Assembly: GCA_964352775.1 (NCBI GenBank)
Contig: CAYGTK010000047.1
Coordinates: forward strand, 1 to 21,930
Direction: 5' to 3'
From: CAYGTK01 sp964352775
GTDB taxonomy: Bacteria > Bacteroidota > Bacteroidia > Chitinophagales > CAIOSU01
DNA length: 21,930 nt
Under the pieces are notes generated by a model. It saw only the letters and a list, made by a program, of their open reading frames with translations, was not told where the DNA came from and ran no database searches. The translations under genes and the position numbers were made by a program. Shown in pieces: positions 7,330-13,891 of the stretch. Positions within the stretch are counted from its first letter, which is position 1, and every line of letters begins with the position of its first letter.

Positions 7330-9096
7330 ATCTAGCTCCATCAATTGTAAGTACGATCGCTGGATAGCGGAGTAATTATACGACTTATCGGAATTGTAAG
7401 GCGGCCAAAAGATATGATTCAATCCAGTTGCCAATGTGGAGGTGCTTACATTGCTGTAGGGCTGATAAAAATCGAGCTTGCGATTAGCCTTAAACCCGTA
7501 CTTAGTAATAATGGTCTCGTGTTCTGGTGTGTTTCTTAAATACAGGCTTACTAGTGGATCAGCATAAACTAGGTCAAAATCATCATCTTGGTAAAGAATG
7601 AACTTATTCAATCCAGCAAATTGAGGGTTGTTCAGCAGTTGTACGTATTGAAACTGATCGATACTATCAATGAAACTCCATAACGTTTGTCCATCGCCTA
7701 AGCGAGCATTAGGTTGCGCGTAACATCGAAATACGTTATCGAAAAAAGCTTTTGGGAATATATCCAGATCACGAAGATCTAAGTAGGTTTTGAAGTCAGG
7801 CTGCAAACGCCAGAGCATATAGGATGAGGACAGATAGTCTACAAATCCCTTGCCTTTGATATTATGTTGCTCTAAAAAGTTAGCAGAGCCTTCGGGAATC
7901 TTCTCGATATTGATACCCAAGCCAAAACTATCGCGCGGGGTGAATTGCTTATAAAAACTATTGGTAGTTAACGAAACATAAAACACCAAACCAAGGGCCA
8001 TAGAAGCACCCTGCATAAGCGTGGAATTGTACCACGTAGCTGATGAAACTAAACGATGAAATTCCACCGCCACAAAAGGAACGGCTGCGAACCAAAAGAA
8101 AGGGATATTCCGCTGTGCGGTTAAACTTAAGTAGAAGAATGCCGCTAGTATGGCAAAATAGAAAAGTCCATATCGCTCTAAAAGGTCTTTAATCACAGTT
8201 ATACCGTCCTTCAAACGAAGTAGCAGTAAGAGGAATGCTACTGCTGCCACTCCTGCGTTCATATAGCCTTGGTAAGTCCAATATTCGGGTTGCTGAAAGC
8301 TGAATAACTCTACCGTGTATTTGTTATCGCCCAATTGACTGTATATGTTGAACAGGTGAGTCCACATCTCTATACCGCTTGGATGCACAGCCACAGTTAC
8401 GTATGCCACCAGTGCAATAATACTCACCAGCCAGGGTAGCTTTTTATCAGTTACTCGTAAAGGTTTTTGTAAGAGGAATGTAGACCACTCGCTAGCTACA
8501 AAAATTACCAGCAGTACCAAACCCACACCATACCCCTCGTGCATATTAGCCCATAACGCCTGTAAAGGAATTAGCAGAAAGATGTACTTATCGCGCTTAT
8601 GCAAGTAGCGAACAAACAGGTAGAGGTAAACACAGGTAAACAAATGACTTACCATTTCTGGCCTGCCATTCAAACGAAAGCTGATGGTAAACAGCATGAC
8701 CAATAGTAGTAGTATGATTGCTACCGACGGTGGACCACGCTCTGCTGTAAGTATTCGATATGTTGCTAGCAATAGGAAGAGGATACCTAATGTAGTTGCT
8801 ATCTGTAAAAGGTAGATCAACTCAGGGCCGTCCAATTTGGTTACTAGTGCCATCAGTACCTCAAAACCCCACTTTACATTCAGCCAAGGCTGTCCTTGGT
8901 AAGTGAACGAGAAAATGTCAGTATCGGGTACTATCCCTTGCTCTAGAATGACTTCCCCNNNNNNNNNNACTTCCCCAGTTCGCAATTGCCACCAAATATC
9001 GGGCTCTCGAAGGGTTTTCATGCTGATGACAACACCAACAAGAATGGTGATCACCCAAGGTGCCCATATCAACCATCGTTGTGCTTTTGCTGCCAT
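7324..9096 (-). CDS. Multi-pass membrane protein, GT-C-like; contains a false assembly gap
   Basis: 590 codons as given, 584 once the false gap at 8959-8968 is closed. Many hydrophobic segments (about ten) occupy roughly the first 400 residues, followed by a soluble part of about 180 residues. The N-terminal loop after the first helix reads EPDIWWQLRTGE, then GIVPDTDIFSFTYQGQPW and WGFE. This D-x-WW-x-LRTGE ... P-x-x-D-x-FS-x-T-x-x-G-x-PW pattern is common to a family of large bacterial membrane proteins that resemble GT-C glycosyltransferases, in which the first periplasmic loop carries the acidic catalytic residue. Substrate and activity are unknown. The ATG at 9096 is 39 bp after the stop of the upstream VWA gene, so they may share a transcript. 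As deposited the gap adds six spurious codons but keeps the frame. Confidence 0.75.
   Translation of the reverse strand: MAAKAQRWLIWAPWVITILVGVVISMKTLREPDIWWQLRTGEXXXXGEVILEQGIVPDTDIFSFTYQGQPWLNVKWGFEVLMALVTKLDGPELIYLLQIATTLGILFLLLATYRILTAERGPPSVAIILLLLVMLFTISFRLNGRPEMVSHLFTCVYLYLFVRYLHKRDKYIFLLIPLQALWANMHEGYGVGLVLLVIFVASEWSTFLLQKPLRVTDKKLPWLVSIIALVAYVTVAVHPSGIEMWTHLFNIYSQLGDNKYTVELFSFQQPEYWTYQGYMNAGVAAVAFLLLLLRLKDGITVIKDLLERYGLFYFAILAAFFYLSLTAQRNIPFFWFAAVPFVAVEFHRLVSSATWYNSTLMQGASMALGLVFYVSLTTNSFYKQFTPRDSFGLGINIEKIPEGSANFLEQHNIKGKGFVDYLSSSYMLWRLQPDFKTYLDLRDLDIFPKAFFDNVFRCYAQPNARLGDGQTLWSFIDSIDQFQYVQLLNNPQFAGLNKFILYQDDDFDLVYADPLVSLYLRNTPEHETIITKYGFKANRKLDFYQPYSNVSTSTLATGLNHIFWPPYNSDKSYNYSAIQRSYLQLMELDQ
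8959..8968. other. Assembly gap (10 N), false: flanks overlap by 8 bp
   Basis: The 8 bases before the gap (8951-8958) and the 8 after it (8969-8976) are both acttcccc. Deleting one copy plus the 10 N removes 18 bp, keeps the frame and gives an unbroken protein reading RTGEVILEQGIVPDTD, which fits the family pattern. The 10 N are a scaffolder's placeholder, not missing sequence. Confidence 0.85.
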
Positions 9097-9135
9097 TCGA
9101 TGAAATTAAGAAATAGGCTGCAGTTAATAGAGAAC

Positions 9136-11100
9136 CTATTCGGATCTTGCCTCTCCATTACCTCGCTCATCTAAAGCTTCTGCTAAGCCCACCAATTGAA
9201 TGAACTCCGAACGATACCCAAATTCGTCTGTACCACGCGCAGCTAATGCCATAGCCTTTGTGCTTTTATAGGTCATTCCTCCTTTGTACTTAGAGTTATT
9301 CAACAGCATGGAAAACTGTGCTACCGCTGCGGCAAATCTAAGGTCGGTACTGGCTTTACTTAGGTTTTCGTTTCGCTCGGTAACCACTAAGCTTAGCAAC
9401 TGACTGGTGTTTTCATCTGGCTTTTTGTAGCGAAGCTTAACGGTCAAATACTCACCATTGTTCTGTAAGTCTTTATTGGGACTTACATGCTGATACTTTA
9501 AGTCATCTACTCTCTTTTCACCTTTCTTATTGCTATCACCTAAAACCAACTCGTACAAGGCGGTTACAGTATGCCCTGCTCCTATTTCGCCAGCATCTTT
9601 TGTATCATCATTAAAGTCCTCTTTGTTCAACAGGCGGTTTTCGTAACCTATCAATCGATAGCTAACTACTTGTGCGGGGTTGAATTCTAACTGCAACTTT
9701 ACATCCTTAGCTACGGTGTAAAGTGTTCCGCCTTGCTCATCCACTAGGGTCTTTTTGGCTTCACTCAAGCGATCGATATAAGCAAAGTTGCCATTACCAT
9801 GATCAGCTAGTTTCTCCATTTTGGCATCTTGGTAGTTACCCGTTCCAAATCCAAGTACGGTCAAGAAAACACCTTCATCCCTTTTCTTTTCTATCAACTT
9901 CACCAAGCCTGCATCGCTACTTACGCCTACATTAAAATCACCATCGGTAGCTAGTATCACTCTGTTATTTCCTTTCTCAATAAAGTTCTCTTTAGCAATG
10001 GCATAGGCTAACTCTATACCTGCACCGCCAGCTGTTGACCCACCCGCATTAAGCTTGTCCAAAGCTCTTAAAATAACTCCTTCGTTTTCAATTTTGGTAG
10101 AGGGTAACACTACACCTGCCGCACCAGCATAAACTACAATGGCTACTCTATCCTCTGCTTTGAGGTTTTGTACAAGCATTTTCAAACTGCTTTTTAAAAG
10201 CCCCAACTTATCTTGCCCACCCATAGAACCTGAAACATCTATAAGGAAGACGTAATTACTAAGTACCTGATCATCTACAGATACATCTTCGGCTTTTAAG
10301 CCTATGCGCAGCAATGCGTTATTCTTGTTCCAAGGGCAGGGGGCCATTTCTGTAGTTACAGCAAATGGATGATCACCTGTTGGTTCCTCGTAGTTATAAT
10401 GAAAGTAATTGATCAGCTCTTCCGTTCGTACTGACCCTGTGGTAGGTAAAGAGCCATAATTAAGCTGTCGGCGCATGTTGGCGTAGCTTGCTCGGTCTAC
10501 ATCAATACTGAATGTAGAGAGTGCCTCATCTTGCACAGCGATAAATTCATTCTCCGCCATTTCTTCGTAACCTTCTCTATCATATTGTGCCTCCATTGGG
10601 TACACATCAATTGCTGGTGGTGGTGGTGGGTAATTATGCTTGTCTCGTTTTGCTTTCCCTTTTCTACCCTTAGAAGCAAGTCCAGATACTTGTCGTATTT
10701 CCTGAGAACTGATAATCAATACACTATTACTGCTTTCTGATACTGCTTTATAGTTGTAATCGACAATGACAATTTCGCTCAAGTGCTCAACAGACGCACT
10801 AAGCGCTACATCACAAACAACTACCTCTCCTGATTTAACGGTAATGTCCTTAATTTCATAACTATCGTAACTGATCAAATCTACTCGTATATCATAAGTA
10901 CCTGTATCTACGGCTAATTTATAGTTTCCGTCAAAATCGGTACTCGCTCCTATTTTGGTATCCACTACTAACACATTAGCAAAAGGAACAGGGTCGCCAG
11001 TTACAGCATCAGTTACTGTACCTTTTATAATTCCTTGTTGTGCCCAAAGACTTACACTACATAATAATGTGATGCTAAGGATAATTACTCTTCTGATCAT
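9136..11100 (-). CDS. YfbK-like von Willebrand factor A protein with N-terminal carboxypeptidase-regulatory-like domain
   Basis: 654 residues. Signal peptide 1-21 (ends LWAQ). A CarboxypepD_reg-like beta-sandwich at about 23-102 (GIIKGTVTDAVTGDPVPFAN) is of the kind that starts many Bacteroidota outer-membrane receptors. Residues 106-140 (LSEIVIVDYNYK ... SSQEIRQVSG) resemble the start of a TonB-receptor plug, but no plug or barrel follows. After a basic, proline-rich linker (145-170) comes the YfbK N-terminal region (about 190-265, STFSIDVDRASYANMRR) and a VWA domain (about 283-450). Its metal site is complete: D288-x-S290-x-S292, T356 and D386. The C-terminal YfbK region (about 460-645) completes the family. 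VWA domains bind protein ligands through the metal ion; the partner here is unknown. Start ATG at 11100, 63 bp after the ArsR stop. Confidence 0.87.
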   Translation of the reverse strand: MIRRVIILSITLLCSVSLWAQQGIIKGTVTDAVTGDPVPFANVLVVDTKIGASTDFDGNYKLAVDTGTYDIRVDLISYDSYEIKDITVKSGEVVVCDVALSASVEHLSEIVIVDYNYKAVSESSNSVLIISSQEIRQVSGLASKGRKGKAKRDKHNYPPPPPAIDVYPMEAQYDREGYEEMAENEFIAVQDEALSTFSIDVDRASYANMRRQLNYGSLPTTGSVRTEELINYFHYNYEEPTGDHPFAVTTEMAPCPWNKNNALLRIGLKAEDVSVDDQVLSNYVFLIDVSGSMGGQDKLGLLKSSLKMLVQNLKAEDRVAIVVYAGAAGVVLPSTKIENEGVILRALDKLNAGGSTAGGAGIELAYAIAKENFIEKGNNRVILATDGDFNVGVSSDAGLVKLIEKKRDEGVFLTVLGFGTGNYQDAKMEKLADHGNGNFAYIDRLSEAKKTLVDEQGGTLYTVAKDVKLQLEFNPAQVVSYRLIGYENRLLNKEDFNDDTKDAGEIGAGHTVTALYELVLGDSNKKGEKRVDDLKYQHVSPNKDLQNNGEYLTVKLRYKKPDENTSQLLSLVVTERNENLSKASTDLRFAAAVAQFSMLLNNSKYKGGMTYKSTKAMALAARGTDEFGYRSEFIQLVGLAEALDERGNGEARSE

Positions 11101-11163
11101 GGCTTTCTAGTTTTGGTCTGAAAGCATAAACCAATGGGGTAACACCCTAAATACGAATACGTG

Positions 11164-11513
11164 TTATTGGCCTTCTTCTTCCAAGAACTTACCTAAGTTG
11201 GCCAACTTGCCATCCCAGAATTTGTCGTAGAAGGCTAGCCAATCTTTAAGATCGCTTAGTACGGTGAGGTCTACCGTTAGGTAACGTTCGCGACCTTGCG
11301 GCTGCATGCGAACTAATCCCGATTCTTGTAGGAGCTTAACGNNNNNNNNNNCTTTACGTGTTTTGTCACTCCCTGCCGCGTAATATCAAATTGATCGGAT
11401 AATTGAGTGAGCGATAAGGCGGTGCTGGCCACCACCAGCGCATGCAGTACCTGCCGTCTGGTGGGGTCGGCTAATGCCTTAAATAACTTATTGATACGGT
11501 CGGTATCAGGCAT
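11164..11513 (-). CDS. ArsR-family transcriptional repressor, interrupted by a false assembly gap
   Basis: The N-terminal part (54 residues, INKLFKALADPTRRQVLHAL then LSDQFDITRQGVTKHVK) is a winged helix-turn-helix of the ArsR type. At 11342-11351 ten N break the frame. Closing the gap through a 7 bp overlap restores one frame running LLQESGLVRMQPQGRERY through the beta-wing and a helix DLKDWLAFYDKFWDGKL to a TAA at 11164-11166. The result is 110 residues, a normal ArsR length. No cysteine is present and the metal-site motif ELCVCDL is absent, so this is not a typical metal sensor. The ATG at 11513 overlaps the SRPBCC stop by 8 bp, indicating translational coupling. It probably represses its own operon. 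Confidence 0.88.
11342..11351. other. Assembly gap (10 N), false: flanks overlap by 7 bp with one mismatch
   Basis: cttaacg (11335-11341) before the gap matches ctttacg (11352-11358) after it at six of seven bases. Removing 17 bp (10 N plus one copy) restores the ArsR frame. The mismatch falls in the third base of a valine codon (GTT or GTA) and is silent. It looks like a strain variant or an end-of-contig error. Confidence 0.8.
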
Positions 11514-11928
11514 TGGCAGGTTCCTTTTTTAAGTACTCGGCCAAGTCGCCTGTACAGCGTGCCCAACCTTGCTCAAAATGCCCAGCCATAGTAACTGCAG
11601 TTTGTTCGTCAGGGTAGTTACTAATACCAGAATGAACTAGAGTTAGCAATGTTCCGCCATCTTTTTCGGTAAGTTGCCAGCTAACTGTTGTTTCGGCTTC
11701 AGTACCACCAAGTATCCAGGTATATACCAATTCGTTAACGGGGTTCACCTTTAATACTTTACCTGTTATCACGGTTTCTTCGTGGGTAAAGGTGTAAGCA
11801 GCTCCTTCACGGGCTTCAAATTGGGCCTTAATAAACCAGGTAGAGATCTTCTCTGCTTTAGAAATGGCATCCCATACTTGCGCGATGGGTTGTGGGTAAA
11901 ACTGTTCTTTCGTTAAACTGTCTTTCAT
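11506..11928 (-). CDS. SRPBCC / AHSA1-like protein
   Basis: 140 residues from the ATG at 11928. A frame extended to TTG at 11937 adds three residues, and its TTG would lie inside the promoter element, so I reject it. The sequence has the standard AHSA1-type pattern: PIAQVWDAISKAEKISTWF at the start, a central beta-sheet (VNELVYTWILGGTEAETTVSW, read as adjacent strands) and a C-terminal helix GHFEQGWARCTGDLAEYL. The SRPBCC fold has a deep pocket for hydrophobic ligands; many members beside ArsR regulators have no assigned ligand. The 8 bp overlap with the ArsR gene and shared promoter make it the first gene of a two-gene operon. A plausible role is response to or binding of a small hydrophobic compound sensed through the operon, but this is inference. 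Confidence 0.85.
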   Translation of the reverse strand: MKDSLTKEQFYPQPIAQVWDAISKAEKISTWFIKAQFEAREGAAYTFTHEETVITGKVLKVNPVNELVYTWILGGTEAETTVSWQLTEKDGGTLLTLVHSGISNYPDEQTAVTMAGHFEQGWARCTGDLAEYLKKEPANA

Positions 11929-11934
11929 GATGTT

Positions 11935-11942
11935 CAAATTTA
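11935..11942 (-). promoter_or_regulatory. Candidate -7 promoter element of the SRPBCC-ArsR operon (TAAATTTG)
   Basis: Full match to TAnnTTTG on the minus strand, ending 6 nt before the ATG at 11928. If used, the transcript would have almost no leader. No TTG at normal -33 spacing is seen. The proximal operator candidate begins 11 bp upstream, where bound repressor would block polymerase. Confidence 0.5.
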
Positions 11943-11953
11943 GTGATTAATAT

Positions 11954-11969
11954 GCAACTTTTCGGTTGC
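11954..11969. promoter_or_regulatory. Candidate ArsR operator 1 (GCAAC-N6-GTTGC)
   Basis: Perfect inverted repeat GCAAC ttttcg GTTGC; one further base pair on each side (TGCAAC/GTTGCA) also matches. It lies immediately upstream of the operon's -7 element. Dimeric winged-helix repressors bind such palindromes. The same half-sites with the same 6 bp spacer recur at 11991-12006. Confidence 0.5.
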
Positions 11970-11990
11970 AATATAGAACGATCATTTTAA

Positions 11991-12006
11991 GCAACCAAAT
12001 AGTTGC
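11991..12006. promoter_or_regulatory. Candidate ArsR operator 2 (GCAAC-N6-GTTGC)
   Basis: Second copy of the inverted repeat (GCAAC caaata GTTGC). The centres of the two copies are 37 bp apart, about three and a half helical turns. Spacer and outer flanks differ between the copies, so the shared part is only the half-sites and their spacing, as expected for a protein-binding site. Confidence 0.45.
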
Positions 12007-12061
12007 GCGATATCATTTTGTGTTCACCTCCGCTAATAGATATTTGAAATGCTCCAAAAAG

Positions 12062-12093
12062 AAAGCCCTCATCAAGTTAATGATGAGGGCTTT
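12062..12093 (-). terminator. Intrinsic terminator of the acyl-CoA dehydrogenase gene
   Basis: A perfect 13 bp stem (12062-12074 with 12081-12093, GC-rich core AGCCCTCATCA) closes a 6 nt loop. On the minus strand it is followed by a T-rich tract (CTTTTT at 12056-12061). It lies 23 bp after the acyl-CoA dehydrogenase stop and separates it from the SRPBCC-ArsR control region. The plus-strand side has only TTTT, so it would be weak in that direction. Confidence 0.85.
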
Positions 12094-12115
12094 TCACGTT
12101 TATTCTAAAGAGAAC

Positions 12116-13834
12116 TTAAGCCATTGCCGCAGCTTCTGCTTTAGGGTTCATAGCGTACTCGCCTTTAAGGGCATAGATGTATTTATCCCACAACTTAGCA
12201 GAGCGAGCTGCATCGTATGCTGGTTTTCTCATCATCTTGCTAGCGTACTCCATCTGTCCATCGGTGCTCGATGGTTTGTTTTGAAGCTCTAATGCGAACC
12301 TAGAGAAATCGCCTACAAATACTTCGAACATCTGATCTACCATATCATCTTCAATATTGTAAAGCTTGGCGTTCTCTAATATCAGCTGACCATATACCAC
12401 AAGGGTAAACAACTCCCCTACTGTCAACAAGAAATCAATGTCTTTCTGTTGATCAGCATTAGGCCCTGCCATCATCAATGCTTCTTTAAGAACGGTAATT
12501 TGTTCTTTGAAGATGTTTACGTTCGGCAAGTCTACACTGTTGTAGATCTCATTATAATCGTGGAACTGAATACCACCTAGTCCTTTAGTAGGTCCTTGCT
12601 TGAACATGAAGGTATCGTTCACTGGGTCGTGGAAGGTAGGTATCTCAGGGAATTCTCCTGGATTGAAGAAGTAGTTAGGCATGAACTTGATGATCAAAGC
12701 CATATTCACATGCACCGTTCCTTCTAATTTAGGTAAGGCGCGAATGTCGCGGGCAGCCATGTTGAAGTACATGTCTTTTTCAAATCCCTTAGCGGCAATT
12801 ACATCCCAAATATCATTTATTACGTGCTCTCCTTCGGTGGTAACTTTCATTTTCACCATTGGGTTGAAAAGAAGGTATCGTCTATCTTCCGCAGAGGCTG
12901 TACGCATATAGTCTGTTGCACGAAGCGCAAAGTGTTTCATGGCGAACAAACGAGTATATGCTGCAGTAAGTAGCGCCTTAACGTGTGGGAAGTCGGTAAC
13001 GAATTTGCCATAAAGGTTTCGGTTGGCAGCATGCGTAACACCCTCATAAAGTGCATGCGTGCATATACCTATCGATCCCCAGCCCAAATTATACTTGTTG
13101 ATATTTACCGTATTTAAAGCAGCATCCCAAGCATCACGCTTTACGTGCATAATGTCTTCTTCTGCTAATTCATATCCGTCTAAACGGAACTCCGATACAT
13201 ACGATTGACTATTGACCACATTCTTTACCAAATGATAATTCTCATGCTGAGAATCAGCGGCAAAAAACACATAGTCACCCGTATCTGCCATCTTTCCGAA
13301 TACAGAAACAATGGCGGCTTTATTTCCATTCCCGATGTAGTATTTACTTCCGTTGGCCTCGTATTTACCATCTCCTTTTGGAGTAACGATCATATCGCTG
13401 GAATAAATATCAGCCCCATGTTCCTTTTCCGATAAAGCAAAGGCAAATATGCTGCCCTCATCTAGCAATTTGGCAGCCCTTTGCTTCACCTTCTCATTAT
13501 CGCTCATCCATATTGGCCCAAGCCCTAGTGAAGTAACTTGAAAAGTGTACCAATAGCATAATCCATAAAAGCCCAATATCTCAGCAAATGCAGCAATACG
13601 CGAAGTATCCCATCTAGCATTCTCATCGCCATAGCCTGCAGGTGTCATCACCTTGGCAAAAAGCTTGTGTTCTTTTACATAATCCAAGAAATCAGCATAC
13701 CACACCAAATGGCGGTCGTCGTGCATCAGTTTCTCTTTACCTCTCTCCTCAAAAAAGGAAATAGTAAGGCGCATTATTTCTTGAGATTCCGCGTCTAAAT
13801 GCGAAAAATCTGTTTTTGTTGGGTGTAAAAGCAT
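12116..13834 (-). CDS. Acyl-CoA dehydrogenase family protein with C-terminal extension
   Basis: 572 residues, compared with about 380-400 for short-chain enzymes of this family. The usual order is visible: an N-terminal helical domain (1-125), a beta domain (about 130-225, AFALSEKEHGAD and NGSKYYIGNGNKA) and a C-terminal helical domain (about 235-385). E371 in KLEGTVHVN sits at the place of the catalytic base of medium-chain acyl-CoA dehydrogenase (E376 there). These FAD enzymes oxidise an acyl-CoA to the 2-enoyl-CoA and pass electrons to electron-transfer flavoprotein. A further ~190 residues, partly helical, follow, as in larger relatives of the family. Chain-length preference cannot be read from the sequence. 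The start ATG at 13834 is supported by a promoter element 22 nt upstream, and the gene has its own terminator, so it is probably a single-gene transcript. Confidence 0.88.
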   Translation of the reverse strand: MLLHPTKTDFSHLDAESQEIMRLTISFFEERGKEKLMHDDRHLVWYADFLDYVKEHKLFAKVMTPAGYGDENARWDTSRIAAFAEILGFYGLCYWYTFQVTSLGLGPIWMSDNEKVKQRAAKLLDEGSIFAFALSEKEHGADIYSSDMIVTPKGDGKYEANGSKYYIGNGNKAAIVSVFGKMADTGDYVFFAADSQHENYHLVKNVVNSQSYVSEFRLDGYELAEEDIMHVKRDAWDAALNTVNINKYNLGWGSIGICTHALYEGVTHAANRNLYGKFVTDFPHVKALLTAAYTRLFAMKHFALRATDYMRTASAEDRRYLLFNPMVKMKVTTEGEHVINDIWDVIAAKGFEKDMYFNMAARDIRALPKLEGTVHVNMALIIKFMPNYFFNPGEFPEIPTFHDPVNDTFMFKQGPTKGLGGIQFHDYNEIYNSVDLPNVNIFKEQITVLKEALMMAGPNADQQKDIDFLLTVGELFTLVVYGQLILENAKLYNIEDDMVDQMFEVFVGDFSRFALELQNKPSSTDGQMEYASKMMRKPAYDAARSAKLWDKYIYALKGEYAMNPKAEAAAMA

Positions 13835-13856
13835 CTTGTTATGTTTTGTGATGTAA

Positions 13857-13864
13857 CAAATGTA
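13857..13864 (-). promoter_or_regulatory. Candidate -7 promoter element of the acyl-CoA dehydrogenase gene (TACATTTG)
   Basis: Full match to TAnnTTTG on the minus strand, 22 nt upstream of the ATG at 13834 and within the 57 bp gap after the metallo-beta-lactamase gene. A -33 TTG is not apparent. Confidence 0.45.
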
Positions 13865-13891
13865 ACCATCATTTGGTCACTTCTTCAGTTC

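Noticed and set aside
10609..10636. GGTGGTGGTGGTGGG run as a possible microsatellite or G-quadruplex
   Set aside because: It is the reverse complement of proline codons in the VWA linker; explained by coding of a short proline run.
11101..11163. Small hairpin GGGT-GTT-ACCC between the ArsR and VWA genes as a terminator
   Set aside because: Stem is only four pairs with no T-run; too weak to call.
11966..12292. Plus-strand frame of 108 codons across the operators and terminator
   Set aside because: It covers the operator region, the terminator stem and the end of the acyl-CoA dehydrogenase gene, and its translation is not protein-like.
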